This document shows, piece by piece, positions 52,080 to 61,289 of a stretch of DNA of 64,000 nt (the first letter of the stretch is position 1; the number at the start of each line of letters is the position of its first letter). The DNA is from an uncultured Collinsella sp. (lineage in GTDB: Bacteria > Actinomycetota > Coriobacteriia > Coriobacteriales > Coriobacteriaceae): assembly GCA_900542155.1 (NCBI GenBank), contig UQMD01000002.1, positions 1 through 64,000 on the forward strand, in the 5' to 3' direction. The notes under the pieces were generated by a model. The model did not search any database and was not told the origin of the DNA. It was given only the letters and a program-made list of their open reading frames with translations. Both the position numbers and the translations under genes were made by a program.

Positions 52080-54830
52080 TTAAGCGGAACGCTTGGCCTC
52101 GAGCTTGGCCTGAGCGGCAGCCAGGCGCGCCAGGGGCACGCGGTAAGGCGAGCAGGACACATAATCCACATCGGCAACGTTGAACAGGCCCTTGATGGAC
52201 TTAGGGTCGCCGCCGTGCTCACCGCACACGCCAAAGTGCATGCCGGGGTTGGTAGCGCGGCCCTTCTCGACGGCCATGCGCACCAGCTCGAGTACTGCCG
52301 AGTCGATGGTCTCGAAGGGGTTGTCCTTCAAGATCTTCTTATGCATGTACAGCGGGATGAACTTGGCCTCGGCGTCGTCACGCGAGAAACCAAAAGTCGT
52401 CTGCGTGAGGTCGTTGGTGCCAAAACAGAAGAAGTCGGCGTACTGCGCGATCTCGTCGGCGACCATGCAAGCGCGCGGCAGCTCGAGCATCGTGCCCACG
52501 GGAATGTTGAGCTCGACACCTTCCTCGGAGGAAACTTCGGCAATCACGCGCTCGATGACCTCGCGAGTCTGAACGTGCTCGGCCGTAATGGAAACGAGCG
52601 GGACCATAATCTCGGGACGCGGGTCGACGCCTTCCTTGATAAGGCGGGCGGCAGCCGTTGCCACGGCACGGACCTGCATGAGCGGCAGGTCACCGAAGAC
52701 GACGGACAGGCGCACGCCGCGCAGGCCGAGCATCGGGTTGGACTCGACCATGCCGTCGATACGACGCAGGCGGGCACGCAAGGCGGCGAGCTCTTCCTCG
52801 CTGGCGCCGGCGGCCTCCTTCTTGGTGATGGCGACCTCAAGCTCGCGAGGATCATCCAGGAACTCATGCAGCGGCGGATCGAGCAGGCGAACGACCACAT
52901 CGCGACCGGACATGGTCTTGAACATCGCCAAGAAGTCCTCGGTCTGAACCTTGAGCAGATCGGCCAGGGCCTGCTGCTTCACGGTCTCATCGTCAGAAAG
53001 GATAAAGCTCTGGATGATGTTCTTGCGATCGCCCAGAAACATGTGCTCGGTGCGGCACAGGCCGATGGCCTCGGCGCCAAACTCGAGCGCGAGCTCGGCA
53101 TCCTCGGGGTTGTCGGCGTTGACGCGCACGTGGTTGGCGTGGCCGTCAGTCTCGTCCAGGCGGATCTCGTCGGCCCAGGACAGGATGGTGTCCAGGTCGC
53201 CGGTGAGCTCAGCGGAGACCAAATCGACAGCGCCATCAACGACAATGCCTTGGGTTCCGTCGATGGAGATGATGTCGCCCTCGTGCAGCACGCGATCGCT
53301 GCCCTCGATACGCACGACCTTCTCGGCCGCGTCGATATGGAAACGCTCGACACCGCAGACGCAGGGGGCACCCATGCCACGGGCGATAACGGCGGCATGG
53401 CTCGTCTTACCACCGTGGCTCGTCAAGATACCCTCGGCGGCGACCATACCCTTCAGGTCGTCGGGGTTGGTCTCCCAGCGGACCAGAATGACCTTGTGAC
53501 CCTCGGCGGAACGTGCGACGGCGTCGTCACTCGAGAACACGACCTCGCCCACAGCGGCACCGGGACTGGCGTTAAGGCCACATGCGAGCGCCTCGTACTT
53601 CTTGGAGGAGTCGAACTGCGGGTGCAGGAGCTGGTCGAGCTGCGCGGGGTCGATGCGGCTCACGGCCTCCTCACGGGTGATGAGGCCTTCTTCGACCATC
53701 TCGATAGCGATGCGCAGGGCGGCGGTTGCGGTACGCTTGCCCACGCGGGTCTGGAGCATCCAGAGCTTACCCTGTTCGATGGTGAACTCGATATCGCACA
53801 TGTCGCGGTAGTGGTCCTCAAGCGTCAGGAAGACACGCTCAAGCTCCTCACCTGCTGACTCGAGGCCCGGGGTGGTCTTGAGATCGGCGATGGGCTCGGT
53901 GTTACGGATGCCGGCGACGACGTCCTCGCCCTGAGCGTTGACCAGAAAGTCACCGTAGAACTCCTTGGTGCCGTCGGCCGGATTGCGCGTAAAGGCGACG
54001 CCGGTCGCCGAGGTCTCGCCCTTATTGCCAAAGGCCATAGCCTGGACGTTGACAGCGGTGCCAAGGTCGTCGGAAATGCCGTGCTGCTTGCGGTAGATGC
54101 AGGCACGCTCGTTCATCCAGCTGCCAAAGACGGCCTGAATGGCAAGGCGCAGCTGGAGCTCCGGATCATGTGGGAAGACGGGCTTGCCGTCGGCGACTTC
54201 GAGCTCGGGGTACAGGGCGGCCTCGACGTTCTCAGAGAAAATGCTCTTAAAGGTCTCGACGAGCTCCTGCAGGTCCTCGGCCGATAGCTCGGAGTCGACG
54301 CGAACGCCGGCGACCAGGCGGGCCTGGGTCAGGGCGTTTTCGAACAAGTCGGCATCGACACCCATGACGACGTTGGAGAACATCTGGATAAAGCGACGAT
54401 AGCTATCCCAGGCAAAGCGCGGGTTCTGCGTCTGGGCGATAAGGCCCTGGACGGAATCGTCGTTGAGGCCCAGGTTGAGAACTGTATCCATCATGCCGGG
54501 CATGGAAAACGGAGCGCCCGAGCGAACCGACACGAGCAGCGGATCGGAGGCATCGCCGAGCTTCTTGCCGCAGCGGGCCTCGAGGTCGGCCTCGGCGGCT
54601 ACGATCTCGTCGAGCGCGCCCTCCGGCCACACGTTGCCGGCGCCAGAGTACTCAACGCAGGTCTGGCAGGTAATGGTAAAGCCACCGGGAACCGGCAGGC
54701 CAATACGGCTCATCTCGGCAAGGTTCGCGCCTTTGCCGCCAAGCACGAAGTTCATGGACTTGTCGCCCTCGGTGACACAAGTGCCCTGGGCATCGGTTCC
54801 AAAACGGTAAACCCTCTTGCAATCGCTCAC
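52080..54830 (-). CDS. ppdK: Pyruvate, phosphate dikinase
   Basis: Interconverts pyruvate, ATP and phosphate with phosphoenolpyruvate, AMP and diphosphate. In anaerobes it serves in glycolysis or gluconeogenesis. The 916 residues contain an N-terminal ATP-grasp domain (GGKGANLAEM), the swivelling phosphohistidine domain with GGKTSHAAVIARGMG near 452, and a C-terminal PEP-binding barrel ending in FGVCGEHGGDP. The start is GTG behind AAGGGGA. It lies downstream of its regulatory kinase, with a long control region between. Confidence 0.98.
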   Translation of the reverse strand: MSDCKRVYRFGTDAQGTCVTEGDKSMNFVLGGKGANLAEMSRIGLPVPGGFTITCQTCVEYSGAGNVWPEGALDEIVAAEADLEARCGKKLGDASDPLLVSVRSGAPFSMPGMMDTVLNLGLNDDSVQGLIAQTQNPRFAWDSYRRFIQMFSNVVMGVDADLFENALTQARLVAGVRVDSELSAEDLQELVETFKSIFSENVEAALYPELEVADGKPVFPHDPELQLRLAIQAVFGSWMNERACIYRKQHGISDDLGTAVNVQAMAFGNKGETSATGVAFTRNPADGTKEFYGDFLVNAQGEDVVAGIRNTEPIADLKTTPGLESAGEELERVFLTLEDHYRDMCDIEFTIEQGKLWMLQTRVGKRTATAALRIAIEMVEEGLITREEAVSRIDPAQLDQLLHPQFDSSKKYEALACGLNASPGAAVGEVVFSSDDAVARSAEGHKVILVRWETNPDDLKGMVAAEGILTSHGGKTSHAAVIARGMGAPCVCGVERFHIDAAEKVVRIEGSDRVLHEGDIISIDGTQGIVVDGAVDLVSAELTGDLDTILSWADEIRLDETDGHANHVRVNADNPEDAELALEFGAEAIGLCRTEHMFLGDRKNIIQSFILSDDETVKQQALADLLKVQTEDFLAMFKTMSGRDVVVRLLDPPLHEFLDDPRELEVAITKKEAAGASEEELAALRARLRRIDGMVESNPMLGLRGVRLSVVFGDLPLMQVRAVATAAARLIKEGVDPRPEIMVPLVSITAEHVQTREVIERVIAEVSSEEGVELNIPVGTMLELPRACMVADEIAQYADFFCFGTNDLTQTTFGFSRDDAEAKFIPLYMHKKILKDNPFETIDSAVLELVRMAVEKGRATNPGMHFGVCGEHGGDPKSIKGLFNVADVDYVSCSPYRVPLARLAAAQAKLEAKRSA

Positions 54831-54905
54831 GATACTTCCCCTTCCATGCGCTCTCGCGCACGACCGTGGTAACGAATCGACCCGCCGGATGCGGGCCGTG
54901 AGGGA

Positions 54906-54990
54906 ACTATACGGCGGGATTTGAACGGGCTTGAGCAGAGGATGCGCGGTTTGGTAAACGCGCTAAAACCTGCGGTAAACGGTAGGTAAA
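54906..54990 (-). promoter_or_regulatory. ppdK control region: -10 box and tandem GGTAAA repeats
   Basis: TATAGT on the minus strand (54906-54911) is a candidate -10 box. Upstream of it the plus strand carries GGTAAAC at 54953-54959 and 54974-54980 and GGTAAA at 54985-54990, spaced 21 and 11 bp, all on one face of the helix. This fits an activator site. The 54831-55159 gap contains this region and a REP palindrome and no gene. Confidence 0.45.
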
Positions 54991-55110
54991 GGTGGTTACC
55001 TTATGAAGATACCACTACAATAAATTAGCAGGTCAAATGTAGGTTTATTGCTAAATCGCTTTACCAAAACCAGTCAATTTGAGACGGGGCATTTTAATCC
55101 GCCTAGTCAT

Positions 55111-55153
55111 CTGGGATGATTTTTTAATCCCCGTCCCAGAAAAATCATCCCAG
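55111..55153. repeat. REP palindrome after the ppdK regulator gene
   Basis: Perfect 14-base arms (CTGGGATGATTTTT and complement) enclose TAATCCCCGTCCCAG. The complement of this loop matches the loops of the two palindromes at 63087-63169. A degenerate copy (GAGACGGGGCATTTTAAT) starts at 55081. It ends 6 bases from the stop codon of the regulator gene. Confidence 0.75.
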
Positions 55154-55159
55154 AAAGGA

Positions 55160-56035
55160 CTACTGCTGTTGAGCGCGGCGAGCGGCACGGCGGGCTCTTG
55201 CCTCTTGAATCTCTTCGAGGTGAGCGATGATCTCGGAGGCGCTTTCCTCGATCGCCTTGCCGTCGGTGCGAACCACAAAGCAACCCAGACGTTTCATGAG
55301 GGCGCGAGCCTCCTCGAGCTCACTGCGTACACTCTCAGGCTCGGCATAGGAGCCCGCAACGGCACGGGCATAGTCGTCGCCCAGGCGGCTATCGCGAATC
55401 TCGGAAATCACATCGACGGTCGAAATCAGACCGAAAAGACGCATCGGATCGACCTCGTAAATCGACTTGGGCGGCTCCATACCGTGCGCCAGCGGAACAT
55501 TGGCGACCTTATAGCCCTGATAGGCCAAATACATCGACAGCGGCGTCTTGGATGTGCGTGACACGCCCAGCAGCACAATATCGGCACCCGACAGATCATC
55601 GCAGCCACGTCCGTCATCGTGCTCGACAAAGTACTCCATGGCCTCGATACGGTGGAAATAGCGATCGTCGGTCTTGTGAATCACGCCCGCAACGCCCTTG
55701 GGCGGCATACCGATGAGGGACGACAGCACCGCGAGCGAGGGCCCGATCAGGTCGACCGAGCGAATATGCAGCATGCCCAAGTAGTCGAGCACGCGAGCAC
55801 GAAGCCCCGGGTCGACGATGGTATGGAACACGGCGATATCGCGATGGTCGGCATCGACTCGCGGGCCCACAAACGACTTGACCTGCTCCACCGAGGTCAC
55901 CTTAGGCAGACGTAAAACACGAAAAGCCCCTTCATCAAATTGCCCGGACGCCGCAAGCACCACCTCACAAGCGGTATCACCGAGCGAGTCGGAGATAACG
56001 ATAACGGTGGGACGAGCGGTGACCGGGCAATCCAT
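55160..56035 (-). CDS. Pyruvate, phosphate dikinase regulatory protein
   Basis: A bifunctional ADP-dependent kinase and Pi-dependent pyrophosphorylase (DUF299 family) that inactivates and reactivates PPDK by phosphorylating a threonine near its catalytic histidine. The P-loop-like motif GVSRTSKTPLSMYLA near residue 157 is the family hallmark; 291 residues. AAGGAG precedes the ATG. Location directly upstream of ppdK supports that target over PEP synthetase. Confidence 0.95.
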   Translation of the reverse strand: MDCPVTARPTVIVISDSLGDTACEVVLAASGQFDEGAFRVLRLPKVTSVEQVKSFVGPRVDADHRDIAVFHTIVDPGLRARVLDYLGMLHIRSVDLIGPSLAVLSSLIGMPPKGVAGVIHKTDDRYFHRIEAMEYFVEHDDGRGCDDLSGADIVLLGVSRTSKTPLSMYLAYQGYKVANVPLAHGMEPPKSIYEVDPMRLFGLISTVDVISEIRDSRLGDDYARAVAGSYAEPESVRSELEEARALMKRLGCFVVRTDGKAIEESASEIIAHLEEIQEARARRAARRAQQQ

Positions 56036-56069
56036 GCGGGGCTCCTTTTACGCTTATGCGCAGGCTAGC

Positions 56070-58166
56070 TTACTTTTTGCGGGCAAGCTCACCAATGTTG
56101 GCGATGCCGGAGAAAACGGCCTCGAAGCGGTTGAGCAGCTTAAGGCGATTATCGCGAAGCTGTTCGTCCTTGTCCATGACCATAACCTCGTCAAAGAAAC
56201 GGTCGATGGGGGCACGCAGGGCGGCCAGAGCGGCAAACGCGGCAGGGTAATCCTCGGCAGCAAGGGCGGCATCGACAGCGGTCTGAGCGGACTCGGAGGC
56301 GTCGGCAAGCGCAAGCTCGACCTCGCCCATCAGGCTGCGGTCGTACTCCACACCCAGCTCGGGCTTGGAGATATGCGCGGCTCGGGCGTAGGCAGTCGCC
56401 AGGTTGTCGAAGGTCTCGGCGTCGTTCTTGCGGGCCTCGTCGAGGGCAGCGCAGCGGGCGAAGAAGACCGACGGGGCAATGATGTGCACCGCGGATACGG
56501 CGGCGACGGTATCGGCCGGGATCTTCTCGTCACGGGCCATGCTCACCAGACGGCCGTGGAAGAAGTCGCGAACCTGCTGGGCGACCGCGGCGGCGTCAAA
56601 CTCAATGCCCTGCTCGCTGTAGAGCTCGAGTGCAAAGTCGATGAGCGACGTGGGGTCGATCGGCAGACGATCGCGCAGGATGTTGATGATGCCGATAGCG
56701 GCGCGACGCAGCGCGTACGGGTCGGAAGAGCCGGTCGGGGGCTCGCCGATGGAAAAAATACCGGCAATGGTATCGAGTTTGTCGGCGCAGGCCACGATGC
56801 AGCCAGCGGTGCCCTCGGGCAGCTCGTCGCCGGCAAAGCGGGGACGATAGTGATCGCGAATGGCGTGGGCGACCTCGTCGTTCTCCCCCATCGCGGAGGC
56901 ATAATAACCGCCCATCACGCCCTGCTGGCTCGTGAACTCGACGACGGCGTTGGACACCAGGTCGGCCTTGCACAGATGTGCGGCGCGGCCGGCATCAGCG
57001 GCCAGATGGGCACCCAGGTGAGCCTCGCGGGCAATAGCGAGCGCGAGCTGCTCAATACGCTCGGACTTGGCAAGCACGCTGCCGAGCTTCTCCTGGAAGG
57101 CGACCTTGGCCAGGCGCTCACGGAACTCGTCGAGGGAGATCTTCAGATCCTCCTCGTAGAAGAACTTGGCGTCGTCCAGACGGGCGCGCACGACGCGCTC
57201 GTTGCCGTCAATCACGCGCTCGGCATTCTCGGGCTTGCTGTTGGAGACGACCACGAACTCACGCGTCAGCTTGCCCTCGCCGTCATAAATCGGGAAGTAG
57301 CGCTGGTTGGTGAGCATAGACTCGCAGATGATCTCGTGCGGGACCTTGAGGAACTCCTCATCGAAGGTACCGACGAGCACCGTCGGCCACTCGCAGAGGT
57401 TGATGACCTCCTCGAAGACCTTCTTGGGCGTATCGACGTGGCAGCCAGGACGGGCGGCCTCGACCTCGGCGATACCGGCAAGGATGGCCTCACGACGGCG
57501 CTCGGCAGAAAGCACGCCGGCGTCCTCGAGCACCTGCTCGTAAACAGCGGGGCTGGCGACCACATGGTCACCGGGGCCCAGGACGCGATGGCCGCGCGTG
57601 GTGTTGCCACTCGTCACGTCGGCAAACGACACGGGCACGACGTCCTCGCCCAAAAGGCAGCAGATCCAGCGGACCGGACGCACGAACGTGGCGTGCTCGT
57701 GGCCCCAGCGCTGAGAACGGTAGTTGGGCCACTGCAGGCCGGCGATGGTCTTCTCGCACAGGGCCGTCAGGATCGGGGTGGCCGGAGCGGAAGGAATGTT
57801 CTTCTCGGCAAAGACGTACTCTCGGCCGTCGGTGTCCTCGCGACGAACCAGATTCTCGGCAGCCACACCGCACTTGCGGGCGAAGCCCTGTGCGGCCTTG
57901 GTGGCGTTACCGTCGGCGTCGAAGGCGATGTTGGCCGCGGGGCCGCGCTTGACCTCGTGAACCTCATCAGTCGCGGTGGCGACGTCGGCAACGAGCGCAG
58001 CCAGGCGACGCGGGCTCGAGATCACACGGACCTCGCCGTGGGCCAGACCGGCCTCGTCGAGACCCTTGGCGATCATGGTGCCAAGCTGCTTGACGGCATT
58101 GTTCAACGGTGCGGAGGGCATTTCCTCCGTACCAATTTCAAACAGGAAATCCTTAGCGTCTGCCAT
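56070..58166 (-). CDS. glyS: Glycyl-tRNA synthetase beta subunit
   Basis: The tRNA-binding subunit of the two-subunit bacterial GlyRS, 698 residues. FEIGTEEMPSAPL at the N-terminus is diagnostic, and the HD-like and C-terminal anticodon-binding domains are present. It starts 3 bases after glyQ ends. The two-subunit enzyme is uncommon among actinobacteria, most of which have the single-chain form, and supports a coriobacterial origin. Confidence 0.97.
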   Translation of the reverse strand: MADAKDFLFEIGTEEMPSAPLNNAVKQLGTMIAKGLDEAGLAHGEVRVISSPRRLAALVADVATATDEVHEVKRGPAANIAFDADGNATKAAQGFARKCGVAAENLVRREDTDGREYVFAEKNIPSAPATPILTALCEKTIAGLQWPNYRSQRWGHEHATFVRPVRWICCLLGEDVVPVSFADVTSGNTTRGHRVLGPGDHVVASPAVYEQVLEDAGVLSAERRREAILAGIAEVEAARPGCHVDTPKKVFEEVINLCEWPTVLVGTFDEEFLKVPHEIICESMLTNQRYFPIYDGEGKLTREFVVVSNSKPENAERVIDGNERVVRARLDDAKFFYEEDLKISLDEFRERLAKVAFQEKLGSVLAKSERIEQLALAIAREAHLGAHLAADAGRAAHLCKADLVSNAVVEFTSQQGVMGGYYASAMGENDEVAHAIRDHYRPRFAGDELPEGTAGCIVACADKLDTIAGIFSIGEPPTGSSDPYALRRAAIGIINILRDRLPIDPTSLIDFALELYSEQGIEFDAAAVAQQVRDFFHGRLVSMARDEKIPADTVAAVSAVHIIAPSVFFARCAALDEARKNDAETFDNLATAYARAAHISKPELGVEYDRSLMGEVELALADASESAQTAVDAALAAEDYPAAFAALAALRAPIDRFFDEVMVMDKDEQLRDNRLKLLNRFEAVFSGIANIGELARKK

Positions 58167-58169
58167 GGC

Positions 58170-59081
58170 TTACGCCACCTCGCCTTCCTGGTCGGCATTC
58201 TCGTTGACTCCGGCGACCTCGGCCATATAGGCCTCGCAGCACGCCTTGGCGACGGCGCGGACGCGCAGGATGTAGTTGGCGCGCTCGACTGCGGACAGCG
58301 CACCGCGGGCATCAAGCAGGTTGAAGGCATGGCTGCACTTCATGACGCAGTCGTACGCCGGCAGCGGTAGCTTGCGCTCCAGGCAGGAGTGGCACTCGGC
58401 CTCATAGTCGTCGAACTTCTGACGCATCATCTCGACGTTGGCGACCTCAAAGTTGTAGGCACTGAACTCGCGCTCGTTCTCCAGGAACACGTCGCCGTAG
58501 GTCATGGGCGTGCCGTCGGGCAGGTAGCTCCACACCAAGTCGTAAACCGAGTTGACGCCCTGGGCGTACATGGCGATACGCTCCAGGCCATAGGTGATCT
58601 CGACGGGCACGGGGTCGACCTCGATGCCGCCCACCTGTTGGAAGTACGTAAACTGCGTGACCTCCATGCCGTTGAGCCAGACCTCCCAGCCAAGGCCCCA
58701 GGCACCGAGCGTCGGGCTCTCCCAGTCGTCCTCGACAAAGCGGACGTCATGGTCGTTGGGGTCCAGGCCAATGGCGGCCAGCGAACCCAGGTAGAGCTCC
58801 TGGGCGTTGACCGGCGAGGGCTTGATGAGCACCTGGAACTGATAGTAGTGCTGCATGCGGTTGGGGTTCTCGCCGTAGCGGCCGTCGGCGGGACGGCGGC
58901 AGGGCTGCGCATAGCAGGTGCGCCACTCGGCGGGACCGAGCGAGCGCAGCGTGGTCGCGGTATGGAAGGTACCGGCACCGACCTCGGAGTCATAGGGCTG
59001 CATAATGACGCAGCCCTGCTCGCCCCAGTACTGCTGGAGGCGCAGGATGATGTCTTGGAAGGAAAGCGATGAAGCGTTCAT
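58170..59081 (-). CDS. glyQ: Glycyl-tRNA synthetase alpha subunit
   Basis: The catalytic subunit with the class II core, 303 residues. SFQDIILRLQQYWGEQGC and EVGAGTFHTATTLRSLGP are family blocks. The leader is under about 60 bases, too short for a T-box riboswitch, which often controls glyQS in Firmicutes. First gene of glyQ-glyS-regulator, with ppdK following. Confidence 0.97.
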   Translation of the reverse strand: MNASSLSFQDIILRLQQYWGEQGCVIMQPYDSEVGAGTFHTATTLRSLGPAEWRTCYAQPCRRPADGRYGENPNRMQHYYQFQVLIKPSPVNAQELYLGSLAAIGLDPNDHDVRFVEDDWESPTLGAWGLGWEVWLNGMEVTQFTYFQQVGGIEVDPVPVEITYGLERIAMYAQGVNSVYDLVWSYLPDGTPMTYGDVFLENEREFSAYNFEVANVEMMRQKFDDYEAECHSCLERKLPLPAYDCVMKCSHAFNLLDARGALSAVERANYILRVRAVAKACCEAYMAEVAGVNENADQEGEVA

Positions 59082-59127
59082 GCCTCTAATATCCCCTCGT
59101 CGAAACGATTACACGGTTAGGTACTGT

Positions 59128-59133
59128 ACTATA
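59128..59133 (-). promoter_or_regulatory. Possible glyQ -10 box
   Basis: TATAGT on the minus strand, 46 bases before the glyQ ATG. No good -35 box is seen. Confidence 0.3.
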
Positions 59134-59140
59134 GCGGTTT

Positions 59141-59704
59141 TTAGTCGATAGCGCCGATACGGTTGAGCGGCCAATAGCGCACAAGTGCAACGGCTATCAA
59201 GTCGGAGCGGTCGACCGGGCCAAAGTAGCGGGAGTCGGCAGAGTTCTCGCGGTTGTCGCCCATCACCCACACACAGTCGTCAGGGACGGTGTAGGGATAG
59301 CTCACCTGAGCGCCGGGGGCTTGGACCGAAAGCGGCCAGCTCATGCCGGTCGTATAGTCTTCGTCGAGCGCCTGGCCGTCGACGACAACCTTGCCGTCCT
59401 GCAGGTCGACCGTCTGACCGGCCGTGGCGATGACGCGCTTTACCAGCACGTCATGCTCGGACGTGGCATCGGGGTTGTGGAACACCACGATATCGCCTTG
59501 CTTGACGGGCTGCCCAAGCTCGAGGCTGACCTTCTGCGCCAGGATCTGGTCGCCAATCTCGATCGTGGACTCCATGGAACCGGTAGGCACCACAAAGGGT
59601 TCGACCACAAACGAGCGAATCAAAAAGGTGGCGACCAGTGCGATCGCGACGACCACGATCCACTCAAACGCACCCTTTAGCACGGAATGCTGCGATGGAA
59701 CCAT
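59141..59704 (-). CDS. lepB: Signal peptidase I
   Basis: A membrane serine protease that removes Sec and Tat signal peptides. One N-terminal membrane helix (residues 15-35), the Ser motif PTGSMESTI near 43-51, the Lys region VLVKRVIA near 88, and GDNRENSADSRYFG complete the Ser-Lys catalytic machinery; 187 residues. ATG 59704 follows GAGGAG. The open frame to 59806 is inside trmD. Last gene of the rpsP operon. Confidence 0.96.
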   Translation of the reverse strand: MVPSQHSVLKGAFEWIVVVAIALVATFLIRSFVVEPFVVPTGSMESTIEIGDQILAQKVSLELGQPVKQGDIVVFHNPDATSEHDVLVKRVIATAGQTVDLQDGKVVVDGQALDEDYTTGMSWPLSVQAPGAQVSYPYTVPDDCVWVMGDNRENSADSRYFGPVDRSDLIAVALVRYWPLNRIGAID

Positions 59705-59706
59705 TC

Positions 59707-60465
59707 TCACTCCTCGCTCTGCGAATTCGAAGCGTCCAGGATCTCCCGCGCGTACGCGCGCTCCTCGGCCGTAAGGCGTGCCGTCTCGATAAGATCGGGA
59801 CGCCAACGACAGGTACGCTCGATGGCGTTTTTGCGACGCCAGGCATCGACCTTGGCGTGGTCGCCGCTTACGAGCACTGGTGGCACGCCCTCGCCATTGA
59901 ACTCGGCGGGGCGGGTGTACTGCGCGTACTCAAGCAGGCCACCGTCCTCGGCGGTCGAGAAGGACTCGTCCACGTTGCTCATCTCGTCGCCCAAGGCTCC
60001 GGGGATGAGTCGTACGACAGCATCGGCCACGACCATAGCGGGCAGCTCGCCGCCCGTGAGCACGTAGTCGCCGATCGACAGACGCTCATCGGCATACGCA
60101 TACGCGCGCTCGTCGACGCCCTCGTAACGGCTGCACACAAACAGCAGGCGCTCGCTTTTGAGCAGGCGCTCGGCCACATGCTGCGTAAAGGGCTCCCCGC
60201 AGGGGGTGAAGAACACCACGGTGGGCTTGGGACCCTCGGAGCTGATGGCCTCGATTGCCTCGGCAATGGGCTCGACCTTCATGAGCATGCCCTGCCCGCC
60301 GCCATACGGCTCGTCATCGACGGTGCGATGGCGGTCGTGCGTCCAGTCGCGAAGGTTATACGCCTTAAAATCAAAAAGGCCGGCCTTGCGGGCGCGGCCC
60401 AAAATCGACGTGGACATGACGGGCTCAAACATCTCGGGAAAGACCGAAAGGGTCTCAATCAGCAT
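59707..60465 (-). CDS. trmD: tRNA (guanine-N1)-methyltransferase TrmD
   Basis: Makes m1G37 to prevent frameshifting; a trefoil-knot SAM enzyme of 252 residues. The N-terminus ETLSVFPEMFEP, YGGGQGMLMK near residue 54 and the knot segment IGDYVLTGGELPAM are diagnostic. GGGAGG precedes the ATG. It follows rimM by 10 bases. Confidence 0.97.
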   Translation of the reverse strand: MLIETLSVFPEMFEPVMSTSILGRARKAGLFDFKAYNLRDWTHDRHRTVDDEPYGGGQGMLMKVEPIAEAIEAISSEGPKPTVVFFTPCGEPFTQHVAERLLKSERLLFVCSRYEGVDERAYAYADERLSIGDYVLTGGELPAMVVADAVVRLIPGALGDEMSNVDESFSTAEDGGLLEYAQYTRPAEFNGEGVPPVLVSGDHAKVDAWRRKNAIERTCRWRPDLIETARLTAEERAYAREILDASNSQSEE

Positions 60466-60475
60466 GCCGTCCTCC

Positions 60476-60997
60476 CTACTTGTCCATATCGATCAAGCCG
60501 TCCATAACGTGGACGGAAATTGTTCCTGTGTCGGGAAGATCGAGCACAACCTGCTCGATCACGGGAATCAGTACCTCGCCGTACCGATCACCCTTGACAA
60601 CCCAAACATCGTTGGCGGGCGTCGACATGATCTCGACAATCGTGCCAAACGAGCCAAAGCGCTCATCGACCACCTCGCGACCCATAAGGTCGGTATAGGC
60701 GACGTCGAGCGAATCGAGCTCAAAGTCGTCACGATTGGCCAGCACATAGCATCCGGTGATGCCCTCAGCGGCCGTCAAGTCATCAATGCCCTCAAACGAG
60801 ATCAGATCGCCATCGCCCGTATCGGTGACGGACACAACCGTGCAAAAACGGTCGCGCTTGAGCGCCGGCGGCGTCAAGGCGACACGCATACCCGGCTCCA
60901 ATACAGAAGGAAGCCCCCGCAGCGGCTGCGCGAGGACCTCCCCCTTCCTTCCGTGCGGCTTGACCACACGGGCGATGTTTTTGTACTGGGACCTCAA
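60476..60997 (-). CDS. rimM: 16S rRNA processing protein RimM
   Basis: A 30S assembly factor that binds S19. The N-terminal RimM domain (ARVVKPHGRKGEVLAQPL) and the C-terminal PRC-barrel (about 95-170; LMGREVVDERFGSFG) are both present; 173 residues. It lies between khpA and trmD as in most bacteria. Confidence 0.95.
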   Translation of the reverse strand: MRSQYKNIARVVKPHGRKGEVLAQPLRGLPSVLEPGMRVALTPPALKRDRFCTVVSVTDTGDGDLISFEGIDDLTAAEGITGCYVLANRDDFELDSLDVAYTDLMGREVVDERFGSFGTIVEIMSTPANDVWVVKGDRYGEVLIPVIEQVVLDLPDTGTISVHVMDGLIDMDK

Positions 60998-61001
60998 GGT
61001 C

Positions 61002-61286
61002 CTAGCCCAGAACCTCTACCTCGACAGCGGTGTCGAGGCGAGCGGCCAGTGCACGGGCGAGCGTGCGAATGGCCTTGATGGTACGGCCGCGACGGCCGAT
61101 GACCTTAGCGACGTCATCCTCGGCAACCGAAACCTCAATCGTGGAGGCGTCGTCACCATCGATGACCTCGAGGCTCACGGAATCCGGGTCGTCGACGATC
61201 TGAACAACGAGATATTCGACGAGATCGGCGATGCGATCTGAGAGCATTGCCTCACCCTCGAGCTGTGCAGCGTCAACCTCAGGCAC
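61002..61286 (-). CDS. khpA: KH-domain RNA-binding protein KhpA
   Basis: A small RNA chaperone of 94 residues that pairs with KhpB (Jag) in Gram-positive bacteria and affects cell division and elongation. The GxxG loop is IGRRGRTIKAIRTL near residue 65. It is a few residues longer at the N-terminus than most. Position between rpsP and rimM is typical. Confidence 0.93.
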   Translation of the reverse strand: MPEVDAAQLEGEAMLSDRIADLVEYLVVQIVDDPDSVSLEVIDGDDASTIEVSVAEDDVAKVIGRRGRTIKAIRTLARALAARLDTAVEVEVLG

Positions 61287-61289
61287 GAT

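Noticed and set aside
59082..59140. Possible T-box riboswitch before glyQ
   Set aside because: The space is under 60 bases and has no specifier stem or T-box sequence.
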